From Bryopsis sp. KO-2023 (lineage: Eukaryota > Chlorophyta > Ulvophyceae > Bryopsidales > Bryopsidaceae): a stretch of 64,000 bases of DNA. The position numbers and the translations under genes are program-made. Below the pieces are notes generated by a model. It saw nothing but the letters and a program-made list of their open reading frames with translations. It did not search any database and was not told the DNA's origin. This document shows, in pieces, positions 45,901-56,580 of this stretch; position 1 is the stretch's first letter; each line of letters begins with the position of its first letter. The DNA lies in the NCBI GenBank assembly GCA_030272585.1, contig BSYQ01000009.1, positions 2,418,001 to 2,482,000 of the forward strand, read 5' to 3'.

Positions 45901-46840
45901 CTTGCAACACGGTCGTGATGCCACTCACAATCAAAGCCGAAGATATCATGTCTAAAGCAAAAAATACACACCAAAAAACATGCAAAAATATATCGAAATT
46001 CGATCAACAGAAATTGCACATTTTTGGGAAAACTTACATCCACACTCATACCATCATCCTCCCGACCCCTCTTTTTACTCCCAGCCGTGTCCCTGTTTTA
46101 CCCCAAAAACAATGTAACAAAGATAATGCATATCACCCCCCCCCCCCTCCCTCCCTCCCTCCCTCCCTCCCTCCGCCGCATAAAGCCCCATGCATTCTGT
46201 TCATCAGGAAAATGAGCGATGGGGTTCCAAGTCTCAAACAGGAAAAACGTAACTCACATTGCTTGACATGAACATCTTCCGTTTTCAGGCCTAGAATCAA
46301 CGGCACAGTGATGATGCCAGCAGTCATGCACAAGCTGTGTTGCAACCCCATCACCAAAGCAACGATCAATGCCAAGGGTTCGTCGACAGGAAAAAACACG
46401 GAGCTTTTCGGATCATTCTTGCCCCTCAGGAAAGAAGGCTGTGAGGCAAATGGAACAACAATCGAGTTCAATTGCTGAGATGAATCCGGCAGCAACCCAT
46501 AGACTGAGCAGTTCAAAAATCAGTGATGTAATGGAGAGTATTCAGAGATTTGGTGTGGTGTCAGGTTAAATTGGGGAAGATCAAAGTTTCTTATTTTTTT
46601 CTATGATTGAATTACATCACAATATTCGTCTTTGATCTCTTTTGTTCCCCAATACCACACCCATTAATCTGTAACGACCGGTTCCGGTTTTTTTCTATCC
46701 GTTTTTCTTTGTAACGCCCCCACACAACTGCCGCTAACACAACGAAGGAACTCTATCGTCCCACGCCGCCGCCCCACCTTGCACAGATACTTGTAATCGT
46801 AATCGCCAATCACGGAGCTCCACACACGCCTTCGATACAT
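42968..46840 (-). CDS. NCS2/NAT nucleobase (xanthine/uric acid-type) permease
   Basis: Ten exons (46840-46778, 46438-46258, 45951-45798, 45587-45403, 45191-44893, 44735-44586, 44396-44293, 44055-43899, 43535-43359, 43078-42968) join in phase to 526 aa, close to fungal UapA (574). Landmarks follow the family: the N-terminal GDYDYKYLC, the QH motif in MGLQHSLCMTAGI, QYMISSALIVSGITT, and the TM8 substrate-site segment SLETIGDIGASEVAS with conserved Glu and Asp. The TM10 signature normally reads (Q/E/P)-N-x-G-x4-T-(R/K/G); here it is M-N-N-S-V-I-S-V-T-R, so the first polar residue and the Gly are changed. An acidic cytoplasmic tail (EEEDDIEGEE) ends the protein. It is a plasma-membrane proton- or sodium-coupled carrier for purines or related compounds, with substrate uncertain because of the motif change. 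The first exon is divergent from the FUN14 gene. Confidence 0.92.
46146..46174. repeat. (CCCT)n simple repeat in permease intron 2
   Basis: Seven CCCT-like units follow a C run; read on the minus strand (the gene's own strand) this is a G-rich stretch with repeated GGG blocks. Confidence 0.8.
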
Positions 46841-47035
46841 TGCAGGCAGAATTGCTGCATCGTCGCGATCACAAAAAAAAAAAGGTGCTGCTTGACGAGA
46901 CGATTGGGTGGTTCAGAAGCTGCTCGAGATTTCATTCAACCTGTACGAATTCCCTTCCGTCATATCTTTCCTCGAGAAGATGGAATACATCTTTCCCTTT
47001 TCCTCCACAACCCCTGGATTCGACAACTCTCGATC
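46841..47035. promoter_or_regulatory. Candidate bidirectional promoter (NCS2 permease / FUN14)
   Basis: 195 bp separate divergent start codons of two well-supported genes. Both promoters must lie within this interval or inside 5' transcribed sequence. Confidence 0.5.
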
Positions 47036-49599
47036 ATGCAGTCTGTTTCCTTTGGATCCTCCCTAGGATTGGGGCTGTCCTGGCGTTCATGCCAGTCCCC
47101 ATCATTGCCTAAGCTTCCGCATTTGAAGAGCCGTGCCCACCCTCGCAGGTGCGCTCAAGACTGACATGGGTGTGGTGAAAATCGAAACCCTGATCGATCG
47201 ATTTTTTGGATTTTGAAAGTTCCCTCGATCGATCATCTTCGGAAGTTTATTGGGAATGAGAATTTTTCCCCTCCAGTTTTGATGCAAGACTGGATGTCTG
47301 CACTGTCTTCTGATTAATAATTTTGTTAACATCTTGATTAAAAATTAATAGTTTTCTGTAAAGGTTGCCGAAACCTGTGAAAGCAAGAGAGGATGTCGAG
47401 GAGGGGGTGAAACCATCTGGTAAGGCTAGTCGATGTTCCCTTTCAAAGAAGTTTTTGATTGAGGAAAGGATCCGACTGTGGATTTGCAACGGTGGTGTGC
47501 ATTTCCTTCAGATATAGCAGCATAGAATCGCTCCACCCACCCCCCTCTTTTAGTCTTGTTCTTCTTTTTCACTGTATTTTCTTGGCAAAAAGCCCATCCA
47601 CCCTGCAAATTATTAGTTTTTTCTTATTTCCTTGGTGGGGGAAAGTGTTTAAATGTAACGCCTGGTGCATCCCTTCCATCGGAATTTTGCAGGCTGTGCT
47701 GGATTTGTGGCTGAAAATTGGGTAGATTCTCGTAGGGACATCTGAAAAGCTGGATCCAAAGATATCGAAAACAACAGATGCCCTGGTGGAAATGGGAGCC
47801 CCCATAGTGAACAATTTGGGATTCAGCGGAGTTGCTGGACTCAGCGTGGCAATCGCCATCAAGGTAGCAAAAGTCGCCGAAAAAAATCGAGGGAGATGAT
47901 GGATAGAAGGCATTTCGTCATTTCCCTTTTCATTTTCATCCAGATTTTATTGGCTGTCGAATTTTTTTTGTGTCGAATGCATCAAAAGAAATATCAGAAG
48001 GTGAAAAAAAAAAACGACGAGTGTTGCAAATTGGGAGCAACAGCTTTCGTGCGTTTTTTGGCAAGTCATATTCCTGTTTTATTTTTATATTTACTTTTAT
48101 TTATTGTCTATTTATTTTTTTGTGGCTGGAATTTGGACTGCTTGATATTTTAATTGTCAAAGGTTGAGAAACGAAAAGCATTTTCATGTAGGTTGTGGGA
48201 TCTGTGGTGGCAGTGGTTTTAGGCTTGGGGTTTGTTGCCCTGCAAGTGCTGTCTTATTATGGAATAATCGATATCAAATGGAAAGTTTTGGAAGACAATT
48301 TGGTGGAGGCTCTGGATGTCTCCGGCGATGGGTGAGATGACTAATATGTCCAAAATAATTTTACAAGAAGATTAATATGTGTTTCCCTGAATCGATTATT
48401 TTTTTATTTTTATTTTTTTTGGGGGGGGGGGTGGAGATGGGATGCTGAAAATGATGTTAAAGAGAATGTGGCTTGATAGATGTGTTGATTATCATATTTT
48501 TCGATTCATTTTGGGACTTTTTTGGTTTTTGTTGCTTGAATTCTTGATCATGATTTTGCACATAAAAGCGTAACTGTTGTTGGGTAAGCGGTGTTGAAAG
48601 CAACTTTCAGTTTTAAAAATCAAAATGCCATGCACATCATTGTTTTTATCAGCACATCTCCATGAGTTCCTCTGTCTGTCTGGGCCAAAAGAAAGAATAA
48701 AAATATCCAAGTATGTAAATTATCTAAACAATCCGTCGGGGCCTGAAGTGTGGTTGCTTCAATCGTCAAACAGAAAAGTCGACAAGGAGGATGCCAAAAT
48801 CATTTTGGACAACGGGCTTCGACTTCTGTCCCAGGTCAGCATTCCTCGTTTCTTTGCATGAATTGATTCAATCTCGGCGGATCACCACCTGTTCGACGGC
48901 TTGAAACATACATATATGACATATATATATTTATATATACATATATATCATCAAAATCCTGTTCGAAACCGTTCTCGTCTTGCAAATGAAGAGCACTGAA
49001 GCCATGAATCTTTTTGAAGTTGCTTGTTTTGTGCCAGAAAAACCTGTTTCTGTATCTAACCCCCCCCCCCCAAATACAGTACCCCGGGGTACAATAATTA
49101 TAACTTTGGAAAAAAAAATCAGGGGGGTACACTATTGGGGTGCTCTATTTTTAGAGAGGGGGTTGGATCCTACAGGGGTAGTGTATTCGGGAGATGGGAA
49201 GGGGGCTAATGCTCCATCCATCACTATAAGAAGATTTTTAACATTGCATAAAATAAAATAAAAAACCTATTATTTGGGGTGGTAGGCCAGGCGGGGTGCA
49301 CTTTTGGGGGGGTACACTATTCTGCGTTTGCTTCCAGGGGCGGAGGGGGGTACTATATTTGGGGGGGGTACTCTATTTGGGGGGGGTACTCTATTTTGGG
49401 GGGGTACTCTATTTTGGGGGGGTACTATATTCGGGGGGGGGGGGGGGGGTTAGTTTTGATTCTGGAATTCGACCAGGTGGTGAAGTTTTAGATAACTCTT
49501 TCTTAGCTGTTCTCCTATGGGTTGCATTTGTTTCAACAGGGTGTTCCTTCTGTGGCTGGCTTCTGTGCGGGTTTCCTGCTTGGAATCAAGATTTTCTGA
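47036..49599 (+). CDS. FUN14-domain protein with organellar leader
   Basis: Six exons (47036-47148, 47364-47419, 47736-47863, 48192-48331, 48774-48834, 49540-49599) join in phase to 185 aa. The first 38 residues (MQSVSFGSSLGLGLSWRS...) are rich in Ser, Leu and Arg with no acidic residue, as expected for a plastid or mitochondrial transit peptide. The FUN14 fold follows: LGFSGVAGLSVAIAIK, then VVLGLGFVALQVLSYYGIID and WKVLEDNL, ending GVPSVAGFCAGFLLGIKIF. Before the last helix lies DVSGDGKVDKEDAK, an EF-hand-like loop (D-x-S-x-D-G...D...D). Animal FUNDC1 is a mitophagy receptor in the outer mitochondrial membrane; plant and algal FUN14 proteins are mostly uncharacterised. No LC3-interacting motif is evident near the N-terminus. 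Which organelle it enters is undecided. Confidence 0.88.
49343..49450 (+). repeat. G-rich minisatellite in the last FUN14 intron
   Basis: Five to six imperfect units of about 17-18 bases, roughly G(6-8)TACTCTATTT, end in an uninterrupted run of 17 G. Further relaxed copies (GGGGGGTACACTATT) lie upstream at about 49124-49139 and 49305-49321. The repeat is on the transcribed strand, so the pre-mRNA carries many G runs. Confidence 0.85.
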
Positions 49600-51221
49600 A
49601 AGAAAATGAAGGAAATGAAAGCTGCTCTAGCCGGCAGAGGGGAGAAGGGAAAAAAAACGGATGATATTATGTGTGGCTATCCAACAGTGTGTTTGATTCT
49701 TCGAATCATAATACATGCAGGTCTAACAAATGCGTCGTTTATATGTATGTTTGTTCTTGTATCATGCCCACCATAGATGGTGGTTGCGGCTTTTTCTGAT
49801 GCTTGTCGATAAGGTTTTTTCTTTGGAGTTGGGGTGTTATTATGTCAAAATATGTTCTTCTGTTGGTTGAATGAAAGTCTCGGCACCCCACTGGGGTTGG
49901 ACTGAGTGTTGTGCAATGGTGGTTTATGGATGAAGTGGTTCCTGATGAAGGCTTCTCACACGTAATTTTTAAATCTTCAATACATCAAGCTTGGTGCTCC
50001 CAGCAATCACGTTTTGAAAATGAGAAGAATTCGAGAGGCCAAAGTAGGAATCCACAGTGATATTTGTTTTGCCATTACTAACGACTCAAAGAGCAAACAA
50101 CTTTCGTCTTGAGCCCAGACCAACTCTCCGAAACCCTTTTTTCATCTGGTGCAAGAAGAATATGCCATGAACAGCAAGATATAGGGCCAAAATCCACGTC
50201 AAAGGCATTGAAGTGTTTGCAGGGAATCTTTCTTGTTTCGAGAATAGGAAACAGCTGTGAATAATTCGATGACAGTAAAACTAAGACAAAGTTTTTCCAG
50301 TGAGAAAACTCGTAGAAGATCCCATAAATTTATTTTTTCAAGATAAATCAATTTGTGGTGATCAGACTTTGAAAATAAGGAACGGAAACAACTTAATCCT
50401 TTTTGTGTGTTCTTGTATTTGATAATCTTAGAATTTAGCTTTTAAGGGAAAAGTTCTTTGAGCCCCTGAAAAGGGAGCCACCACCCCACGACAAGGCGAC
50501 CCAACCTGTCAGACAGTCTTTAAAATTTCCAGTTCTGGGAGGGTGGTCTTTTCCCAAGGGTGGTGGCTAACCGAGCCTGGAATCCCCATAGAGCGGGTAG
50601 TGTCGGATGATTAGATTGTATTGGGCTCTCTGGTATATGAGCATTCCAGCCCCCAGTTTTCAACCATCAGCGGTAAATTGCAGTGGAGTGTTCTTGGTCA
50701 TGAAAAAGGGCATAAATATTCCTAATTTATTCTTATTGTTATTTACTGTTGTCATCATTCCTGAGCTGGATGATCCCAGGACCTCAACAACAGAAAACAC
50801 CGTCTCGACTCAGTACCATCACCAGCTTCTGCAATGAAATTTTCAATTCCTCCTCCCCCAACCTCCAAAAGTAACACAGAATGTCAACCAACACTGCACC
50901 CTCCAGCCTTAAATTAGTCACCGACGTGAACCCAGTTCCAACCTCAATTTTTCACTTTCCCCACACTACACACACACACTCTAGAAACAAAAGAAAAAAA
51001 ATAACCAACATCCTACAAATGCCATTCTGCAAACCCCCCCTCCACATAATCGAAAAGTAACACTCTGCTGATGCGATGCCATACCACTGACTACCCTTTC
51101 CAGTTGAGGGTGGGGGTCAAAACTCAATAATCCTTGACATTGTTTTTGTTTTTGAAAGCGTGCCTACAAATCCAGGCTAACCACCACTGAACACTCACAA
51201 AACTGATACCATTCTAAAACA
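49600..51221. other. Convergent 3' flanks of FUN14 and MetAP1, no gene seen
   Basis: 1.6 kb without a supportable exon. The part at 50600-50840 has a short plus-strand frame of no distinct character. Both neighbouring genes end here, so 3' UTRs are expected at each side. Confidence 0.5.
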
Positions 51222-54133
51222 TCATCCCATTTCTTCCACCACCGGTTCAGCCCCTGTCTCATTCGATTTTTTTTCTTCGACCTCCTCTTCCATCCACCAC
51301 AGAGGTCTCGACTCCGGCAGCCTCGCTGTCAAAATCTCGCACCCAGAATTAGTCACCAGCAAGGTGTGTTCGAACTGGGCACTGTTCTTTCCGTCTGCCG
51401 TGGAGGCCGTCCAGCCATCCGGCCAGGTTTCGTCTCGGTGAGTTCCGGCATTGATCATGGGTTCGATGGTGAAAACGTGGCCCTCCTTCATTACTCCAAC
51501 CGCTTTGTTTCGACCGTAGTGAGGCACATTAGGTGCACAATGGAAGAGCTTGCCGATTCCGTGTCCACAATACGATTTAACCACATTGAACCTGGTGGGA
51601 AGCCAAGGAGAACAAACTACGTTTCAGGAAAACCACCCTTTGTTTCAAGGAACGATATCAAACCGAGAAAATAAAACAGTATTCGTAAGCCAATTTCTTG
51701 CAATATTTTTCAATTTTCAAAAACAAATGAAGCACCGCCAAGTGGTAACGCAGAAGATTGCAAATCTTTTATCCCAATTTCGAATTATAACAAGAATCCT
51801 CAGTCCAGGTCCTCATATCGATGGGTGTTTGCTTTTTTAATTGGGTGCCCCATGATCAAGTCAATTGTCGAGAGGTGCGCACCACCACCACCAGTGACTG
51901 GGCAAAAGAACACCAGCTCCTATTGGCTTTCTCACATTGCTGCCATGATTTCCCAGCCCCCCCCCCAAAAAAAAATACAGAAAAGGAAAATTACCGTACC
52001 CGTGAGCTTGCGCATGTTTGGTGATGATTTCCCCAACATCTCGATATCGCGTCCCAGGTTTGACGATTTCAATGGCTTTGGCCAGGCAATCGTACGCCAC
52101 CTTGATCAACTCTTTGTTTTCATCCGCCACGTTCCCCACCACGTAAGTTTCGTTCAAATCCCCATGGTAGCCCTTGAAGTACGCCGTCACATCGACATTC
52201 ACGATGTCCCCATCCACCAGAACACGGGCATCCGGAATTCCATGGCAAATGATCTTCTCAAACGAACAAAAAACCCGCACAAATTCAAACAAGAAGAAAT
52301 CATGACTCAACACCAAGCCCCACCCCTCGAAGAATTTTTGCATGTACACCCCCAAATACTGCTCCAACGTCGGTTCATCCACAGAATAGGGATGCTCCGA
52401 ATGCCTTCCCAAGAAGCTCATCATAATGTGATTTTCTGTTTCTGGAATTTTCAATGGCATGACATATGGCAACTGATATATCAGGATGTATTATAAAAAG
52501 TGAGAAAAGGGGGGGGGGGGGGTCTCACCTCATTGACGGAAGTGCACACCGACTTGGGAAAATGGAAGTAATTTAGAGGTGAAGGATAAGCACCTGCCGA
52601 GATCGTAGCTTCGTGAACCTGACCAAACGATTGCCCACAAAACAGACGTCACAATGCTATTTTACCCCATCCAACCCTCCCTAAAGAAACCAGTGATTTC
52701 CACAGTTTTCACGGTTCGCTTATCGAAGAAAGAACTCCATTGTGTTGAATTTTCAGCAACGGTCCCCACAGGGAAGACAACTCACTACTCTATCGATTTC
52801 ATCCGTCATGATTCCAGGCCGAATGGCTGCATGGGCTTTGTCCAGAATTTCTCTGGCCAATCGACATGCAGCCCGAATGCCATCCAGTTTGCTCCCCGAC
52901 CACACAGGAACTGCAACCACACACACAGAATCATTTCATGTCAAAAAACCCAACTTCATTGTAGCCCACATTTCTACCACAGAATAAAGAAAAGAAAATA
53001 TATATAAACAAGAAATGTTGGGTTTCAGGGAGGCCATCTCGACTATCCGAAGCACCATCTGCCTGTTCATCTAAGGCATTACAAATAATAATAATAATAG
53101 GCTATAATAAAGCTTGGTCTGGGCACAACACTGCAGCCCCAACAACTTGCACCATCACATAATCATCAAGGAAATCCTCAACGGAAATGCACCACACCTT
53201 CTCGTTGTTGCTTTGACCTTATCTCCGATTCAGGAATCCCCGACTCCGCGTAATCAGGTCGAGGGATGTTGTTTGGAACCTGCCCTGTTGGACCAGCAAT
53301 GATCAGCGCCAAATCTCTGTAAACACCCTTCCCTGAAGGTTCATGGGTTTGCCAGAAACCCACAGAAGTTCCACAGAATTTTTTGAATAATTGATGTGCA
53401 CCCGAAAGCCTCTGATCATCGAAAGATAAGCCTACTCACCGGACGGAATGGACTGACTCTTGCTGGCCTCAATTCCCCAGCCCAATCGAATTCAGGGGCA
53501 GACTCCATTCGACCCCTGCCCCTATGACTGACAAACAGCCACCCTCCTGCAGTCTTGTGTACTTTCTTGTGTTCATTCCAGCCTTCCTGATAACCAAGAA
53601 AAACCCAAGTATCTTACAAGGGTTCTCTCAAAATAATATAATACAAAAAGATTGCTGCTCAAGAATGACTGGTTAACTCACCTTGAAGCAGTCTTGTGAA
53701 CAAAAAACAGCCATTGGCTTCGGAATCTCGAGGCCCATACATTTCGGGCACTGCAGCTTGGCAGGTTCCCTACACCTGCGTACGTCAGGGAAAGGAATCA
53801 AGGATTCACTCTATAGAAATGGGCTGCAAGAAAACCAACTCCGAGCGAGACGAAAAAAAAGCCGTCGAAACGTAAAGAGGGTTATACCTAGCGCATGGGT
53901 AAGGGCTCGTCGCAGTGGAATCCCGTCCTTCAGCCATTCTGTTATCGCTGTTTCGTTCGAAAAAAAAAATGATTGGCGATCCAAGTCGCTTGCGAAAACG
54001 CAGGAAGCCATTGGCTGACGTGATGGGTGTCTCCCATGACTTACAATTTTCTAGTCTTTGTCCTTGTGTGCAGCAGGCCGTGCAGCCATTTTGACCAGCT
54101 CTGGGCAACTTTTGTCTGGGAATCGGTTGGCAT
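51222..54133 (-). CDS. METAP1: Methionine aminopeptidase, type 1 (MetAP1)
   Basis: Eight exons (54133-54045, 53775-53682, 53586-53440, 53279-53218, 52891-52786, 52618-52529, 52253-52000, 51591-51222) join in phase to 403 aa, the family's usual length. Zinc-finger region: [13 protein letters not shown]...[17 protein letters not shown]. Catalytic domain: [78 protein letters not shown] and [10 protein letters not shown]. These contain all five metal ligands (two Asp, His, two Glu). It removes the initiator Met from nascent chains at the ribosome. In the usual C-x2-C-G-K-P-A-K-L-Q-C start of the zinc finger, the first Cys is Arg here ([12 protein letters not shown]). The ATG at 54133 is 192 bp from the divergent IQUB start. 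The fourth to fifth exon junction is the least certain. Confidence 0.93.
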
Positions 54134-54325
54134 CCGAAGAAAGAGTGAAAAAAGGTGTGATATGGGGAACGCGTTCACTGGTCGAATCGTGCAGAGAAGT
54201 GAAGGAGCTGTGAAATCGTGTTGAACTCAGTGGTTGGCGGCATTCTCCCGCCGCAGTTTGAAACGCCTGATCTACGGTTCTGAAGTTCAATCCAGACTGT
54301 TGATGTCACTTTTGGATATTTCCAG
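54134..54325. promoter_or_regulatory. Candidate bidirectional promoter (MetAP1 / IQUB)
   Basis: 192 bp between divergent ATGs. The IQUB ATG directly follows a TTTCCAG that could be a splice acceptor, so an upstream IQUB exon cannot be excluded. Confidence 0.45.
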
Positions 54326-56100
54326 ATGAGCTCTGGGCAGCACCAAGACGAAGCGCCAGCCTTTCATGATGGCAAAGGAGACGTCGATGAGCCGGCAAGC
54401 AATGTTCGGGTAGGTTCTCCAGGAAGGAGGAAAACGAGTGTGGCGATATACATCCTTCCTACAGATGCTGTGAATTTCGGTTTCGTGCTTGTTTCAGATG
54501 ATAGATGTCGATCTCGTGGACTTCCACGGCACGAAGCGAGTCTCTGTGTTGATCGACTGGACTCAGCAATATGAAAAGCTGTATCTGGGAGGGTATCACA
54601 ATAAAAAAACCAGGCAGATCTACCATCACGCAGTAACACAAACATCGCTGGGCAACAAGGGTGGAGATGTTCGGAAAGATATTGTATGCAGAGACACACA
54701 AACCGTTGATGTCAAAACGCGAGGAACTCAAAGCTTGAGGGAGGCGGCGACCCAAATGGACCGCCCTGGATTGGTGCTCTCCGACTCCAATGACAGAGTT
54801 GTCGTTGCTGGTATGAATCCTGGCGTGTGTCTCGATCGCTGGAAAATGGGTGTAAGATGGAGTTACAGGACTGTTCGTTTGCAGGGGAGTATGAATGCTC
54901 GGACGTGAAACATGCGAAACGGGTGGCAGCGGCGATCGTGATTCAAAGATACTCTCGGGGAACAGCAGCCAGGAGGAGAGCAAATCACCTCCGAGCAGTG
55001 AAAAACGAGCGCGACACGTTCATCAGAATGGAGGTAGACGCACTGCAAAGTTTAACAGCTGCCTGGCTTGGGAAGGACTCAGTTTTCGCAGGGTTGGGAT
55101 TGCCTGTTGTTCTGGTTCTTATCGAGAGCGAGTGGAATGTCTCAGGACACGAAACGTCGGGACCAAGCTGAGGCCAAGTGCAAAAAGGATATTGAAAGGC
55201 GGATGTACCCTAAAACGGCAGAAGATTTTGAAATACTTCATGACGAGCTTGAAGCCTGGAGACTCAAGGTCCGTGCATGTGGCTTCGATACAACGGAAGA
55301 AATAGATCGCTGCTCAAGTAGTTTTCGCCAAGCTGAAGATTCTGACGAGTGATTTACCAACACGTAGGAGACCTCAAAAACTAAGCACAAAATGATGGAC
55401 TACGACGATGAGCAAACGGCTCTCGAGCAGCTTTTTCTCAAGGAAACCAAGCTACTGCAAACCATTGATCGATTGCGTGTGGCGGCTAATCGAGAAAACA
55501 AGGAAGAGAGGATCCAAGCCACTCTCATGAAAATGTCGGAGCCGAAGAAGTGGGACTTGAGCAACGGGAACAAGGTTCTCGTCCACACACCATTCACAAC
55601 CCGAGCGAAGCAGTTGAGCCAGCTGTATCTTGCCGCCTCAACATCGCAGCTCACTCTCGAGGAGCGCCTGGATGTTCTCCTCCACATCAAATGGACTGTC
55701 AAAGAGTTCGATTGCGACCTGACCAGGCAGCTTGTGGATCTCATCGACAGGGAAGCTGATTTATTGAACAGGTTGGTTCTGCTCGCGCGCGTTTTCGAGG
55801 GACAAAATGCACCAATAACTTTTCGTCCAGCTTGGGAAACTCAATAAAAACAGAGAGCAGTATTTCAACGAATTCTGTGCGGTTCTCCAATACAGAGGGA
55901 GGAGCCCCAAGACGCTGGATGGGCTGAGAAAGAGAATCTGCACGCTGTTTCTAGCTTTCATCGAAACACCAGAGTTCAACCCAGAAGCGACCAGATTCAC
56001 AGTTCCTATCGAGAAACCAGACGCATACACTTATGCAAACGTAGAAAGGGCACTGGCTAGAACAGCACTTGGGCAGCAGAAGCTCTACAACACCGCCTGA
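54326..56100 (+). CDS. IQUB: IQUB-like ciliary protein (IQ motif; no ubiquitin-like domain seen)
   Basis: Six exons (54326-54409, 54498-54810, 54885-55033, 55146-55268, 55368-55771, 55854-56100) join in phase to 439 aa. Features known from IQUB: KLYLGGYHNKKTRQIYHHAV followed by TQTS, an IQ calmodulin-binding motif (AAIVIQRYSRGTAARRRA, about 148-165), a charged coiled-coil region, KRRDQAEAKCKKDIERRMYP, WTVKEFDCDLTRQLVDLIDR and GLRKRICTLF. Animal IQUB (about 790 aa) is a radial-spoke (RS1) component of motile cilia and carries an N-terminal ubiquitin-like domain. That domain is absent here: only about 38 residues precede the family region, unless upstream exons exist. The next gene on the same strand, 480 bp away, is another axonemal protein. 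Confidence 0.85.
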
Positions 56101-56580
56101 ATACAATTTTTTGCCAGGAAACTGAAATGTTACAATCCTGAAAGCCACACGAATTTCCTGCTGATCCATTACTGGAGGATTTCCTTCAGAATAGCCCCCC
56201 TAGAACAAGTTCCTTTGTAATCCTCCGACTTATCCATCGGTGCCAGGCTCAAATCGCTTTGCCATAGATCCCGAATTCAAGTGCAAGTTAATGCAGATTC
56301 GCTCTCAAGTCACTGGTCCCGTTCTTTCAGCAAACTGATAATGCAATCCGCGATTGGTGCATTTTCACCTCAAGGCAAAGTTGACTGCCAGTAACTCGCA
56401 AAGCCTCTCCATCCTTGCCGACATAGAGTCCATTGATAATCCGTTTCTTTCAAAACCTTTTCAGCCTGGACACCCTCTAAACCCTAGTGCTCTTTCAAAG
56501 CAGCAACCTTGACGGAGACAGATTCGGGGGTGCTACGAAGAATTTTGAAGTTTCGCGTGACGTCCTGAGAGCGATTTGAA
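56101..56580. other. Intergenic between IQUB and the dynein gene
   Basis: 480 bp holding the IQUB 3' UTR and the dynein promoter; no gene seen. Confidence 0.55.

Noticed and set aside
51861-52472. Long minus-strand frame reading from an intron into MetAP1 exon 7
   Set aside because: The intronic part has no MetAP similarity, and the real junctions (52529 donor, 52253 acceptor) keep the family sequence, so the extension is taken as chance.
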